A DNA stretch of 42,938 bases from Lachnospiraceae bacterium (GTDB taxonomy: Bacteria; Bacillota; Clostridia; Lachnospirales; Lachnospiraceae): contig JAILKW010000156.1 in the NCBI GenBank assembly GCA_024693455.1, positions 1 through 42,938 of the forward strand, written 5' to 3'. Each line of letters opens with the position of its first letter. Positions within the stretch are counted from its first letter, which is position 1. This document shows positions 1-9,995 of this stretch, one piece after another. A program made the translations under genes and the position numbers. A model generated the notes under the pieces. The model was not told the DNA's origin. It worked only from the letters and a program-made list of their open reading frames with translations, and did not search any database.

Positions 1-2157
1 GCCGGAATTGTAGTAATAGGGAGTGGTTACGGAGTATTCTTCCCCGTAAGCCACCAGGCCGGAAACGCTGTCCACTACGAACGATCCCGATGTGGTCGAG
101 GCGGAAGTATCGATACTCCTTTGCGTAATCTCGAACGTGGTGGTGGCTTTACCGGTGAAAGCGCCCGTTCCGGAAACGGTTACCGTCGCGGTTCCCACAT
201 CCACGTTATTCGAGTAGGAAACAGTGTAATCAGTACCCTCAGTGAGCGTAGCTCCGTTCAGGGTAACCGAGTCCACAGGAGGCTCGATGGAACCCGAAGT
301 ATAGGTAAGATCATAGTCGGAATCCAATGTGATGGTGGCCGTCTTTATGCTGTTGCATATGTCAAAGTTCACGCTCAGGTCACCCTCGTAGTTCCCCGTA
401 CCGGAAATCTGAACGACGCCGGTATCTGTTCCCGCCGTAAGGTTATCGGGGGTAGTGCCATCGGTGTTGTAGGGATATCCGCTTATTACATAGTCGGTCC
501 CGCCAACCAGCGTATTGCTGTTGGAGGTGTTATCGACAATTGTAAACATGTCGTAGTCTTCAGGCGTAATCACATAGCCGGTATAGGCCTGGTCGTCTAT
601 GGACGCATTCACTCCGGAGCCCGACGTAGAAATGTCGTAGGGCTCAATGGTGAAGTGCCTGATGATGGTTCCCTTGTAGTTGCCGGTACCCTTGATGTAG
701 ACATCCGCTACTCCCGCGTCCGTGTTGTCCACGTACGAAACGGTGTAGTCTGAGCTCAGGGTGAGCGACTTATCGGACGAGGACGAGGAATAGTAAGAAG
801 CGGGCACAGTAAGAGTAACGGCAGGCTTTTTGGCATTGCTGTCGTACTCGGTGGTATAGGCATCATCGTCATCCGTAGACACATCTGCGCTGCCGAGGGT
901 TATGGTAAGCCCCGAGACATCCAGGAGGTCTATCGCCTGAATCTGATAGCTGGCGGAAATGGTACCGGAATACTGATTGTGACCCGTGATGGTCATGGTG
1001 GCGGTTCCGGCATTCACGTTATTGCTGTATGTGATGGTGTAGTTAGCGACGCCGTTCTCCGTCTCCGGAACGACCGTGGCCGTGCCGTCAATGTTCGCCG
1101 TAACTACCACATTGCTGAGAGTCTGCGCAGCGCCGTTATAGGTAAACGTCTCCGCGGTATAGGTAAGCGTGCACTCCGTAAGGTCGTACGCCACGTAGAA
1201 GGTCTCCGTCTGAGAAGTGCCCGAATAGTTTCCCTTGCCGGTCACAATGGCGTAGTAGGGGCCGATTTCCTTAACAGTATCCGTGGCGGTCCAGGTGAGC
1301 TTGTAGGTACCGTTGTCCTGCTCCTCATAGGAACCGTAATAATACTGAACCGTATAGTCGGTGTCCTGTGCCAGCTGGTACTGGCTGCTGTTTTTGGTAA
1401 ATGAGAGGGTCGGCGTGATGGCGCTGCCCGTATAGATATAGGGAGCATTCTCTGCTGCTACCGTAAAGTTAGAGAGCGAAGCCTTGGAAATGGTGAACGA
1501 ATAGGTAAGCGTTCCCGTGTAATTCCCCTCTCCTGTTATGGTCACATAGTAGGTGCCCACCGCGCTGATGGACGAAGCGGAAACCGTGGTGCCCGAGCTG
1601 TTGGTATATGCCACCTCGTAGTCTGTTCCCTCTTCCAGAGTATAGTTGCCCGTAATCCCCGTGTCGGTTATGGTGAACTCGGGTACGGTATCTGTATCGC
1701 CATAGTCAAAGCTCAGGGAATCGTATACCACACTTATGGTATCGCTGCTTAAAGACTTGGGATCGATAACGAAGGTGTCGTCGCAGTATTCGGATGTACC
1801 GGATCCGTTGCCCGTGCCCACGGCGTACACATAATAGGTACCCGCATCGAGTGCATAGGTGTAGGCTGTGTCCTCACCATCCATAAGATAGTAGATAGTG
1901 TAGTTTTCGGAAGGAATGGCAGTATCGCCCGAATCGGTCGAGTATGTAACGCTTACGCTCGCCGTCTGTTGGGCGCCGGTATACGTGACCTCGGTGGCGG
2001 ACGTTATGGAGACCGTCGCATCACTTATATCGTAAGTGGTGTCTGCATATACACGAAGAGCCCCGTAGTAATATTCGTACGGGACCAACATGGTCACGGC
2101 CGTAACAACGGCCAAAAAAGCTGTCAAAATCCTTTTTGATATCTTTTTCCTACTCAT
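1..2157 (-). CDS. Secreted surface protein with repeated MBG-like/Ig-like domains (C-terminus beyond window edge)
   Basis: Minus-strand reading frame starts ATG at 2157 (MSRKKISKRILTAFLAVVTAVTMLVPYEYYYG...YADTT, signal-peptide-like) and stays open to position 1; repeated 'Y.G.....V.GTGNYSG/YKGT' units typical of MBG-type domains. Not in the ORF track because it runs off the window. Confidence 0.8.
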   Translation of the reverse strand, partial: MSRKKISKRILTAFLAVVTAVTMLVPYEYYYGALRVYADTTYDISDATVSITSATEVTYTGAQQTASVSVTYSTDSGDTAIPSENYTIYYLMDGEDTAYTYALDAGTYYVYAVGTGNGSGTSEYCDDTFVIDPKSLSSDTISVVYDSLSFDYGDTDTVPEFTITDTGITGNYTLEEGTDYEVAYTNSSGTTVSASSISAVGTYYVTITGEGNYTGTLTYSFTISKASLSNFTVAAENAPYIYTGSAITPTLSFTKNSSQYQLAQDTDYTVQYYYGSYEEQDNGTYKLTWTATDTVKEIGPYYAIVTGKGNYSGTSQTETFYVAYDLTECTLTYTAETFTYNGAAQTLSNVVVTANIDGTATVVPETENGVANYTITYSNNVNAGTATMTITGHNQYSGTISASYQIQAIDLLDVSGLTITLGSADVSTDDDDAYTTEYDSNAKKPAVTLTVPASYYSSSSSDKSLTLSSDYTVSYVDNTDAGVADVYIKGTGNYKGTIIRHFTIEPYDISTSGSGVNASIDDQAYTGYVITPEDYDMFTIVDNTSNSNTLVGGTDYVISGYPYNTDGTTPDNLTAGTDTGVVQISGTGNYEGDLSVNFDICNSIKTATITLDSDYDLTYTSGSIEPPVDSVTLNGATLTEGTDYTVSYSNNVDVGTATVTVSGTGAFTGKATTTFEITQRSIDTSASTTSGSFVVDSVSGLVAYGEEYSVTTPYYYNSG

Positions 2158-2231
2158 AAGCGTCACTCCCTGCCTAAGCTTATATAAAAAGTGGTATCCT
2201 TCCAATACGTCCCACTGTAAAACCACATCTT

Positions 2232-2250
2232 CCGGGGCGGTGTGCCCCGG
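2232..2250 (-). terminator. GC-rich hairpin between two surface-protein genes
   Basis: CCGGGGC-ggtgt-GCCCCGG perfect 7-bp inverted repeat just downstream of the 2287 stop (minus strand); no clear T-run. Confidence 0.4.
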
Positions 2251-2286
2251 TCGATGATTAAACTCTGAATCTGCTCTAAATCCGCC

Positions 2287-4077
2287 CTAGTCCTCGTTGC
2301 GCTTGATAAATCCAATTCCCATGATGTTTACTCCCAAAAGGGCCAGCAATATGGGAAGCAGTATGCTAACGTGGTCGCCCGTAGTCGGCGATGATGCCGA
2401 CGAGCTGCTCGAGCTCGAAGATCCCGATGACTTGGACGAGCTGCTGCTACCGCTGCCGGAATCGCTGTCGCTGTCACTGTCGGAATCACTGTCGCTGTCA
2501 CTGTCGGAGTCGCTGCCGCTGTCGCTATCCGAATCGTCCTCGGTGGTGTCGGTATCGTCCGTCGACGAATCCGAGTCATCGTCCGTGGTGGTGGTCGCCG
2601 AAGTTCCCAGGATGCTCTCGTCTATCACACCCGTAAAGTGAACTACAATAGTTCCGGTAGTCTCGGATCCGTAGAGCGTCGCCGCATAGCTGAGCGTGAA
2701 TCCCGCGTCGCGGTAGCTCTCCGATCCCGATACCGAGAAGGAACTGGTCGGTGCCGTGAGGGAAACCACAGCTATCTGCGTGGCGTTCCTCGTGAATGTT
2801 ACAGTATGTGTGCCGGTGGAAAGATCCTCCAGGCTGAAGAGTCCGGATGAATCCGTCGTGGCCGACGATCCGTCGTCAACGGACACGGTCACCGACGAAA
2901 TGGTGTTTCCATCGGTATCTTTAATTTCGCCCTCATATGTCACATCCAGAGATGTGGAGTCGCTCGTAAGATTCTGGTCCTCGTCCACGATCACGCTCGT
3001 AAGCTCCGGAAGCTCGGTGGCAAAAGCCGTAAGCTTGGTGACGGTAAAGGTGGCCGCCAATGCGCCGATGTAATCGCCTTCGCCCGAGGCCTTCACGTGG
3101 TAAACTCCGTCCTCGTCGAGGTCGGATGCGGAAATCTCGGAAAGGTCGCTGTCATAATAGGAAAGCTCGTAATCTGTGCCCTCTGTAAGAAGCGTGGATC
3201 CGGCGTATACGCTAACCGCGGGAGAAGCGGCACCCTCTTCGGTACTCACGTTCTCGGCAACAATGCTCGTGAGGTCGGTCTTATCGGGATCCGCGTCGTC
3301 TTTTTCGTCATCGACGAGCTCGTCGTCCGCATTCTCCACCTCTTCTGTATCTATATCGGAATCATCGTCATTTTCATTAGCCTGTTCGTCATCGGAATCG
3401 GCATCGGAAGCGGTCGCTGCGGAGGAATCGTCCTTCGAATCGCTCTCTTCCTCCCCTTCGGAGTCGGCGTCGTCGGAATCAGCATCGTCGTCCCCGGCCT
3501 CTTCGTCTGCCTCTGCCACGGAGGAATCCTCCTCAACGGCTTCGGCATCCTGAGTCTCTTCCTCGGGAACAGCCTCGGCTTCAGGCTCCTGTACCTCCGC
3601 CGGCTGAGTGGCATCGCCGCTGGCGGTGGCGCCCGAAAGGACTGCTACGGGAGAAAGACTGGTAAAGGTAGCGGTGATATATCCATCCTCTACCTTATCG
3701 GGATAAATGGTCTCCCATGTGGTGCCATCGTAGTGAAGCAGGTAAACGTCCTGCCCCTCGGTTACGTCTGCGGAAAAACAAATGCTGGTGGGTTCGGAAA
3801 TCTCCACGGGAGGCTCGATGTCCTTAAGATCGAGGACTTCGGCGTCGAGGTCCTCCTCCGTGATGAATGAGAAAAGGCTCTCCCTGTCCACTGCAGACAT
3901 AGCATTAGACGCTATCTCCTCTGAATCGGTAGTGGCATCGGAAGCCTCCATAAGCCAGTCCGGCATGAATCGATTACCGGGAAGGAAATGGTTAATAACC
4001 AAAAGCCCCGTAAATGCTGATATCACAACCAGACTGCAAATCATTAAAGACCTTGCAATAGTTCTCATGTCTCCCAC
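2287..4077 (-). CDS. Cell-wall-anchored surface protein with acidic linker and SD-repeat stalk; sortase-like C-terminal signal
   Basis: N-terminal TM segment, long D/E/S-rich region, (SD)n tract, C-terminal SPTTGD + hydrophobic stretch + KRNED resembling an LPXTG-variant sorting signal. Confidence 0.8.
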   Translation of the reverse strand: MGDMRTIARSLMICSLVVISAFTGLLVINHFLPGNRFMPDWLMEASDATTDSEEIASNAMSAVDRESLFSFITEEDLDAEVLDLKDIEPPVEISEPTSICFSADVTEGQDVYLLHYDGTTWETIYPDKVEDGYITATFTSLSPVAVLSGATASGDATQPAEVQEPEAEAVPEEETQDAEAVEEDSSVAEADEEAGDDDADSDDADSEGEEESDSKDDSSAATASDADSDDEQANENDDDSDIDTEEVENADDELVDDEKDDADPDKTDLTSIVAENVSTEEGAASPAVSVYAGSTLLTEGTDYELSYYDSDLSEISASDLDEDGVYHVKASGEGDYIGALAATFTVTKLTAFATELPELTSVIVDEDQNLTSDSTSLDVTYEGEIKDTDGNTISSVTVSVDDGSSATTDSSGLFSLEDLSTGTHTVTFTRNATQIAVVSLTAPTSSFSVSGSESYRDAGFTLSYAATLYGSETTGTIVVHFTGVIDESILGTSATTTTDDDSDSSTDDTDTTEDDSDSDSGSDSDSDSDSDSDSDSDSDSGSGSSSSSKSSGSSSSSSSSASSPTTGDHVSILLPILLALLGVNIMGIGFIKRNED

Positions 4078-4212
4078 CTCTTAGAAAATTACATACTCCA
4101 TGTATTTTGTGTATACTACCTAAAAAGTATACACCATCTATGGGCTTTAGACTATAGTAAATTTACATAAAAAATTTACATAACACCCCAGCCCCAATTA
4201 CCAAAATCAGAG

Positions 4213-4239
4213 GGAGGGACAGCCCAAGGCCGTCCCTCC
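4213..4239 (-). terminator. Hairpin downstream of the 4258-5127 gene
   Basis: GGAGGGAC ... GTCCCTCC perfect 8-bp stem. Confidence 0.5.
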
Positions 4240-4257
4240 AAACAGTTCAATCCAGCC

Positions 4258-5127
4258 TCACTCCGAAGTAGAACCTGTCCACTCATCGAACAGTTCGATA
4301 ACCCTGTCATAGGTATCTTTCGAAACCTGGGGAAGCTCTCCGCCGAAGCTCTCCTCGGCCTGGGAATAGCCCTCCTTAAAGGCCTCGAGAAGCTCGCTGG
4401 CGTACTCGGTGTTTCCACCGGCGAGTGTCTTGGCGAAGTCGACAATCCTCTGAGCCGTCTGCTCAACGCCCCAGTAATCGTCCTCGTCGGACTGCGCCGT
4501 CGCCTCGGTACCATCCACGCCCTGAGCCTTGGCCTCTTCAACGGCCTCGCCCAGAAGCTCTCCGATGGACTTCGTGTGATCGATCTGCATGCCCAGCGTC
4601 TCGCGAACCATGTCGACGATCTGCTGCGCTCTTGCCTGAGCCTCGTTCTGGAGCTGCTTAACAAGCTCCGCCCTCTTCTCCTCGGTCATAGCGGCCACAT
4701 CAGTGGTGTCCTCTACTTCCTCTTCGGTTTCCTCGACAACGGAGGCTACTACGCCCTCGTCGACGGCACCGATTGCCTGTCCGTTTTCATCGACGGGCTT
4801 GGGAGGAGGAGGAAACGCACCCTTCTGCGCGTCATCCCCGGGAGGAGGAAGCTGAACGTCCTCGGGCACATGGCCCTCAGGCTCTTTCTTCGGGGCCATA
4901 GCCTCTTCAAGACCGCCAATGGGCGGAGTGGGAGGAAGGGCACCCTGCTTCTGCGATTCGGGATACTCAGCGTTACTGCGCTCAAACACAGCGGCTGTCT
5001 CTTCAAAACCTGAAACCTTCTCCTCTGCCGGTGGAATCGGCGGAGCATCCTTAGGTCCAGATCCCTTGGAAAGGCCGGTTTGATAACTGTATGCGCTTGT
5101 TATATCCGCAATGTTGTTAATTCCCAT
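4258..5127 (-). CDS. Uncharacterised acidic, proline-rich cytoplasmic protein (starts MGINNIADITSAYSYQ...)
   Basis: ORF-track frame; start placed at 5127 because AAGGAGG lies directly upstream. N-terminus resembles the 28551 protein (MGMLNDAIGSYQ...). Confidence 0.7.
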   Translation of the reverse strand: MGINNIADITSAYSYQTGLSKGSGPKDAPPIPPAEEKVSGFEETAAVFERSNAEYPESQKQGALPPTPPIGGLEEAMAPKKEPEGHVPEDVQLPPPGDDAQKGAFPPPPKPVDENGQAIGAVDEGVVASVVEETEEEVEDTTDVAAMTEEKRAELVKQLQNEAQARAQQIVDMVRETLGMQIDHTKSIGELLGEAVEEAKAQGVDGTEATAQSDEDDYWGVEQTAQRIVDFAKTLAGGNTEYASELLEAFKEGYSQAEESFGGELPQVSKDTYDRVIELFDEWTGSTSE

Positions 5128-5261
5128 AACAAACCCTCCTTGGTACAACTGGCGCCTGCGTCCATGCAGGCAGACATTCTATTACATTTCCTTTATCGGC
5201 ATTAGGCATGAGAAAATTAATACCCGATTTACATTTTTTTATCACAACTTTTCATCATGTA

Positions 5262-5290
5262 TTGACAATGTAATTAGTTCATATTACAAT
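5262..5290 (+). promoter_or_regulatory. Near-consensus sigma-A promoter for the GntR gene
   Basis: TTGACA (5262-5267), 17-nt spacer, TACAAT (5285-5290). Confidence 0.75.
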
Positions 5291-5350
5291 GCGGATTGTA
5301 CTAAAATCCGTACACAGAATTTCGAACTATTTTAATTCGGGAGAATACGA

Positions 5351-6031
5351 ATGACAGAATTCCAATATAAAAACTCTAAGGGCGAGAGCTTCATGCCTCT
5401 GCGCGACGTGGTTTACCTGAAGCTTCGCGAATCCATCCTCAAGGAGGAGCTTCCGCCGGGCACCAGGCTCATGGAGGTCCATCTGGCCGAGAAGCTTGGC
5501 GTAAGCCGCACCCCCGTGCGCGAGGCCATACACATGTTGGCCACAGAGGGACTGGTTATCTTCAGGCCCGGTCGCGGCGCGAAGGTCGCCAAGCTCACCC
5601 AGAAAGACATGGACGACGTGTTGCAGATTCGTTCGGCGCTGGAGGCTCTGGCAGTAAGACTCTCCTGCGACCACAGGAGCACCACCGACCTCGACAACAT
5701 GCGGAAGGCGATGATGACCTTCGAGAAGGCCGTCAACGACGGCAAGGACCTCAAGACGCTCTCCGAGCTCGACTAGGCATTTCACGACTGCATATACGCT
5801 TCCACCGGAAACGACAAGTTCATGGGAATCGTAAGCAACCTTCGCCAGCAGATGTACCGCTACCGCTTCGAGTACCTCAAGGACACAGACGCCTATCCCA
5901 GGCTCATCACCGAACACAGGAAGATCTTCGAGGGCATCGAGCTGCGCGATAAGGACTCCGTCGAGCTGGCGGTCCAGATGCACATTGCCGGCCAGAGGAA
6001 GCGAGTGCTCGACTCAATAAGGAGGCAGTAA
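5351..6031 (+). pseudogene. GntR/FadR-family (HTH + FCD) transcriptional regulator interrupted by in-frame TAG at 5774-5776
   Basis: 5351-5773 encodes the wHTH (LREEAIHMLATEGLV-type motif region) and half of the FCD domain; reading continues in frame after TAG as AFHDCIYASTGNDKF...RQRKRVLDSIRRQ, completing an FCD domain. 681 nt = 227 codons with no frameshift. Confidence 0.85.
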
Positions 6032-6080
6032 AAACCGAGGCCGTTAGAAGCCTCCCTCAACGAAATCAAAGCTATCAAAA

Positions 6081-6112
6081 AAGCTCTCCGGAACATTCCG
6101 GAGAGCTTTCTT
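6081..6112. terminator. Bidirectional intrinsic terminator between gntR and secDF
   Basis: AAGCTCTCCGGA acat TCCGGAGAGCTT followed by T-rich tract; convergent genes. Confidence 0.85.
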
Positions 6113-6135
6113 TATCTCTTCTTTTATGAGCGCTG

Positions 6136-8286
6136 TTACTGAACGCGCTTCTTTCCAATCCTGGTCTTGAATACGTACCACAGAGCACCCGTGATGCAAA
6201 CCGAAGAATATGCACCGCAGAGGATACCTACCATCAGAGGCAGGGCGAAGAGCTTAATGGACTCTACGCACAGGCCGTACATAACCGCCACCATGATGAA
6301 GGTGGTCAGAGACGTGTAGATGGAACGCGTAAGGGTCTGGGTGATGGATGTGTTAACCATCTCCTCGAGCTCCTCCTTCGTGCGAAGGCCGTGATTGTTC
6401 TCACGTATACGGTCGAAGATAACGATCGTCGCGTTAATCGAGTAACCGACTATGGTAAGCATGCAGGCGATGAAGGTGGTCGACACCGTAAGTCTGGCAA
6501 TGGCATAGAACGTAAGCACTACCAAAACGTCATGGATAAGGGCGAGCACTGCGGCCGAACCGAAGCGAAGGTCCTTAAACCTGATCCAGATGTAAATCAG
6601 CATGAGGATTACCGCCACTACGATAGCCTGGATGGTATTGGTCCTCATCTCGGAACTGATGGTGGAGGAGATGGACTCAGTCGTGATTCCGTCCTCGTCT
6701 ATTCCGAAGTTCTCATTAAGAGCTGCCGCGAGCGCCTCTCTCTCTTCGAGGTCAAGCTCTCTGGTCTTGATAATAATCTCGGTCGAATCCTGAACCTTCT
6801 GGGTGGTGATGTCATTGTCACCCGTAACCTCGGAAACCACAGGAACGATGGTATCCTCGATTTCCTCGATGGTGTAGTCCTTGCCGAAGTCGGCCTGCGT
6901 GGATGTACCGCCTACGAACTCAAGGCTGTACTGAAGCGCCCTGTCGCCCTGCGAAGAATGAACTCCCATGGCTACGAAGCCGGCAACGATAACAGCGAGT
7001 GAAATCAGGAAGAATACAGGCTTCCTCTTCAGGAATGCCACGGTCTTCTGCTCCTTCTTCTTACCGTAGAACTTAATATCACGGCAACCGAGCGCATACA
7101 CCGCCCTCATGAGCCAGTGCGATACGAAGAGCGCGGTAAACATGGACAATACAATACCGATGGCAAGCGTGTAAGCAAAGCCCTTAACGGTACCGGTACC
7201 CATCGCCATAAGGACTACCGCAGCGATGAAGGTGGTCACGTTACCATCGAGGATGGCGGAACGGGCCTTAACGAAACCTATGTCAATCGCGGTCTTAACC
7301 GCCTTATCGGTGGCCAGCTCCTCTCGGATACGAGCATAGATAATAACGTTAGCATCCACCGCCATACCGATTGAAAGAATAACACCGGCGATACCCGGAA
7401 GGGTAAGGGTGATATTGAACAGATACATGCAGGATATAACCAGTCCCGTGTAGAACACCAGCGCGAGCGAGGCCACGATACCGGGAACCCAGTATACTGC
7501 CATCATGAGAATCATGACGATAATAAGACCGATGCCCGCTGCTATGATTGCGGTAGAAAGGGCGTCAGTACCCAGCTGAGCCGAAACGACCTCGGACTGC
7601 AGCTCCGTAAGCGTTACGGAAAGAGAACCGATACGAATGTAGCTGGCGAGTTCCTCAGCGGCCTCGTAAGACTCCATTCCATCAATAACGCACTCGCCGC
7701 CGGTTATAGCCTCCTTAATAGTGGGATTGGATATCATCTCACCATCATAATAGATAGGCATGCTCTCATTGACATGTTCGCTGGTAAACTCCGCAAATGT
7801 CTCGGCACCTTCATCAGTCAGCACAAGAGCAACAACATACTCGGTGTTTCCGGTATCTCCCTGCGTGGCCTGTGCCTCTGCGCTGGCGATGTCCTCACCA
7901 CTGATAATGACATTGCCCTCGGAATCCTGAATCTCGAGTGTACCCGGCTCACCGAGCTGCTCGAGGATTTCATTGGCGTCCGTGACGCCCGGAATCTCCA
8001 CCGAAATACGGTCATCGCCGACCTGGTATACGGACACCTCGGTGCTGCCCGTCTCATCTTCAATACGCTGCTGGAGCTTGAAGATGGTATCCTCCATATC
8101 CTCCGTGGAAGGATCTCCCTCCGCCTGATAGGTAATAGAAACACCACCGGCCAAATCCAGACCCAGGCTAAGCCCCATTTTTCCTTCATTGTTAGTTTCC
8201 TGTAATACAAATACTCCGAATCCACATACGGCAATGGCCGCTGCGAGGAATATTACGAGTATTAAGGACGCTTTCCCCTTTTTCAT
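6136..8286 (-). CDS. secDF: Protein translocase subunit SecDF (fused SecD and SecF)
   Basis: 716 aa; SecD 'LGLDLAGGVSITYQ', 'GIAGVILSIGMAVDANVIIYARIREE', SecF-like 'SLEFVGGTSTQADF' and 'TIVGYSINATIVIFDRIREN'. Confidence 0.95.
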   Translation of the reverse strand: MKKGKASLILVIFLAAAIAVCGFGVFVLQETNNEGKMGLSLGLDLAGGVSITYQAEGDPSTEDMEDTIFKLQQRIEDETGSTEVSVYQVGDDRISVEIPGVTDANEILEQLGEPGTLEIQDSEGNVIISGEDIASAEAQATQGDTGNTEYVVALVLTDEGAETFAEFTSEHVNESMPIYYDGEMISNPTIKEAITGGECVIDGMESYEAAEELASYIRIGSLSVTLTELQSEVVSAQLGTDALSTAIIAAGIGLIIVMILMMAVYWVPGIVASLALVFYTGLVISCMYLFNITLTLPGIAGVILSIGMAVDANVIIYARIREELATDKAVKTAIDIGFVKARSAILDGNVTTFIAAVVLMAMGTGTVKGFAYTLAIGIVLSMFTALFVSHWLMRAVYALGCRDIKFYGKKKEQKTVAFLKRKPVFFLISLAVIVAGFVAMGVHSSQGDRALQYSLEFVGGTSTQADFGKDYTIEEIEDTIVPVVSEVTGDNDITTQKVQDSTEIIIKTRELDLEEREALAAALNENFGIDEDGITTESISSTISSEMRTNTIQAIVVAVILMLIYIWIRFKDLRFGSAAVLALIHDVLVVLTFYAIARLTVSTTFIACMLTIVGYSINATIVIFDRIRENNHGLRTKEELEEMVNTSITQTLTRSIYTSLTTFIMVAVMYGLCVESIKLFALPLMVGILCGAYSSVCITGALWYVFKTRIGKKRVQ

Positions 8287-8312
8287 CTTACTTTCCTCTC
8301 TTTGTTACTGAG

Positions 8313-9686
8313 TTACTGATGTATGTTTTCTTCGGCAACCTTGAGCATAATCGCGCACTCCACGCGTTTCTTCTGGAGCTCGCAGCCTATCTCGTAGGCG
8401 CCGTTTACATCCTTAGTGAAATTATATGAGTTCGCCGCGCATCCTCCGCTGCAGTAGAACTTGGCGAAGCAGTCCTGACATCCGGGCTTGGAGTAGACAT
8501 TACATGCCGCAAACTCATCCCTTATATCCTGCCTGGTTATGCCGTCGAAGACATTGCCCATGAGGAACTCCTCGTTACCCACGAACTGATGGCAGGGATA
8601 GAGGTCACCCCAGGGGGTGACGGCCAGGTATTCGGTACCCGATCCACAGCCCGACAAGCGCTTATATACACACGGACCGCCTTCTAAATCTATCATAAAG
8701 TGGAAGAAATTAAAACCCCTTCCTTCACTATTTCTCTTAAGCATTTCCGCCGCGAGCCTGTCGTACTCCTCGAAAAGCTGAGGCAGGTCCTCCTCCTTCA
8801 GAGCGTACTCCTCGGTAGGCAGCGCCACTACCGGCTCTACCGAAATCTGCTCGAAGCCCTGGTCGGCCAGGTGCAGCACGTCGTTGGAGAAATCCTTGTT
8901 AAAGTGGGTATAGGTGCCTCTGACGTAGTAGTCGGTCTGATTGCGCGACTCCGCCGCTTTCTTGAACTTGGGCAGTATCATGTCGTAGCTGCCCTGCCCG
9001 CCCCTGAAGGGACGCATATGGTCGTGAACTTCCTTGCGGCCGTCAATACTAAGCACGAGGTTCGCCATTTCCTTATTGGCAAACTCCATTATGTCATCGT
9101 CGAGCTTGACGCCGTTCGTGGTAAGAGTGAACCTGAACCTCTTGTCGTGTTCATTCTCTATGGAACGACCGTATTCGACAAGCTGTTTAACCACGTCGAA
9201 GTTAAGAAGGGGCTCGCCTCCGAAGAAGTCGACCTCGAGATTATGCCTGCTGCCGGAATTGGCCACCAGGTAGTCGAGGGCCGCCTTACCGACCTCAAAG
9301 CTCATGAGGGCCCTCTCGCCGTGGTACTCTCCCTCGGACGCGAAGCAGTACCTGCATGCCAGGTTGCAGTCGTGTGCAATGTGGAGGCAAAGAGCCTTAA
9401 CCACGGGCTTATGCGAGGCGGTAAATGCGCCTACGGGAACCTTATAAGTATCTTCCGTATAGAGCTCCCCGCCCTCCGCGAGCTCGTCAATCTCCGAACA
9501 GACCTCCAGTATTTCATCGCGGTCGTACCTGTCGGAGAGGGCTTTTACAGTTTCCTCCGTGGAGTGATTCTCCTTAAGGCCTATGGCATCGTACGCCAAT
9601 TCGTCGACGCTGTGAACCGATCCGGAATTCACGTCCAGGACTATGTTATATCCGTTATTTTTAAATCTATGTATCATTATACGCAC
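8313..9686 (-). CDS. scfB: Radical SAM/SPASM SCIFF peptide maturase
   Basis: CNLACRYCFA radical-SAM motif; C-terminal Cys-rich SPASM region (CGSGTEYLAV..GDLYPCHQFVG..C..CFAKFYCSGGC); immediately downstream of a SCIFF precursor. Confidence 0.92.
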   Translation of the reverse strand: MRIMIHRFKNNGYNIVLDVNSGSVHSVDELAYDAIGLKENHSTEETVKALSDRYDRDEILEVCSEIDELAEGGELYTEDTYKVPVGAFTASHKPVVKALCLHIAHDCNLACRYCFASEGEYHGERALMSFEVGKAALDYLVANSGSRHNLEVDFFGGEPLLNFDVVKQLVEYGRSIENEHDKRFRFTLTTNGVKLDDDIMEFANKEMANLVLSIDGRKEVHDHMRPFRGGQGSYDMILPKFKKAAESRNQTDYYVRGTYTHFNKDFSNDVLHLADQGFEQISVEPVVALPTEEYALKEEDLPQLFEEYDRLAAEMLKRNSEGRGFNFFHFMIDLEGGPCVYKRLSGCGSGTEYLAVTPWGDLYPCHQFVGNEEFLMGNVFDGITRQDIRDEFAACNVYSKPGCQDCFAKFYCSGGCAANSYNFTKDVNGAYEIGCELQKKRVECAIMLKVAEENIHQ

Positions 9687-9781
9687 TCAAAGGCAACGGC
9701 CTGCACCGGTATACAATATACCGGGACAAGCCGCTGCCCATTAGATGTCTTATCTTACAATTCTCACAACAGAGGTCGTAA

Positions 9782-9922
9782 TTATCTGTTCTCGCAGCTC
9801 TGATTTCCTACCGTGCAAGACGTCTTGCAGGCAGACTGACATGATGTCTGGCACTCGCCGCATCCGCCCTTCTTTACTGTGTTCTGAAGTTTCCTGGTCT
9901 TTAAAGTCTTAATATGCTTCAT
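9782..9922 (-). CDS. scfA: SCIFF ranthipeptide precursor (46 aa, not in ORF track)
   Basis: Hand translation: MKHIKTLKTRKLQNTVKKGGCGECQTSCQSACKTSCTVGNQSCENR*, with GGAGG upstream; matches the 'six cysteines in forty-five residues' pattern. Confidence 0.95.
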   Translation of the reverse strand: MKHIKTLKTRKLQNTVKKGGCGECQTSCQSACKTSCTVGNQSCENR

Positions 9923-9995
9923 AATAAAAGCCTCCTGCCTATTGTTATTATGCGTTCGAAAACGACACTTAAAAGCATGGGGTATTATAACATAC

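Noticed and set aside
121-1404. Plus-strand ORFs 121-753 and 979-1404
   Set aside because: Antisense shadows of the minus-strand MBG-repeat surface protein; no RBS and valine/arginine-biased composition typical of shadows.
2455-2560. Serine-aspartate repeat tract as a microsatellite or CRISPR-like array
   Set aside because: In-frame coding repeat of a surface-protein stalk, no spacers.
3097-3870. Plus-strand 257-aa ORF
   Set aside because: Shadow of the acidic/SD-rich region of the 2287-4077 gene; low-complexity composition from complementing GAX/TCX codons.
5774-5776. Genome-wide UAG recoding (e.g. pyrrolysine)
   Set aside because: TAG ends other genes normally here, and no Pyl genes are visible in the window.
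8700-9803. Plus-strand 367-aa ORF
   Set aside because: Antisense to the well-supported scfB gene and scfA.
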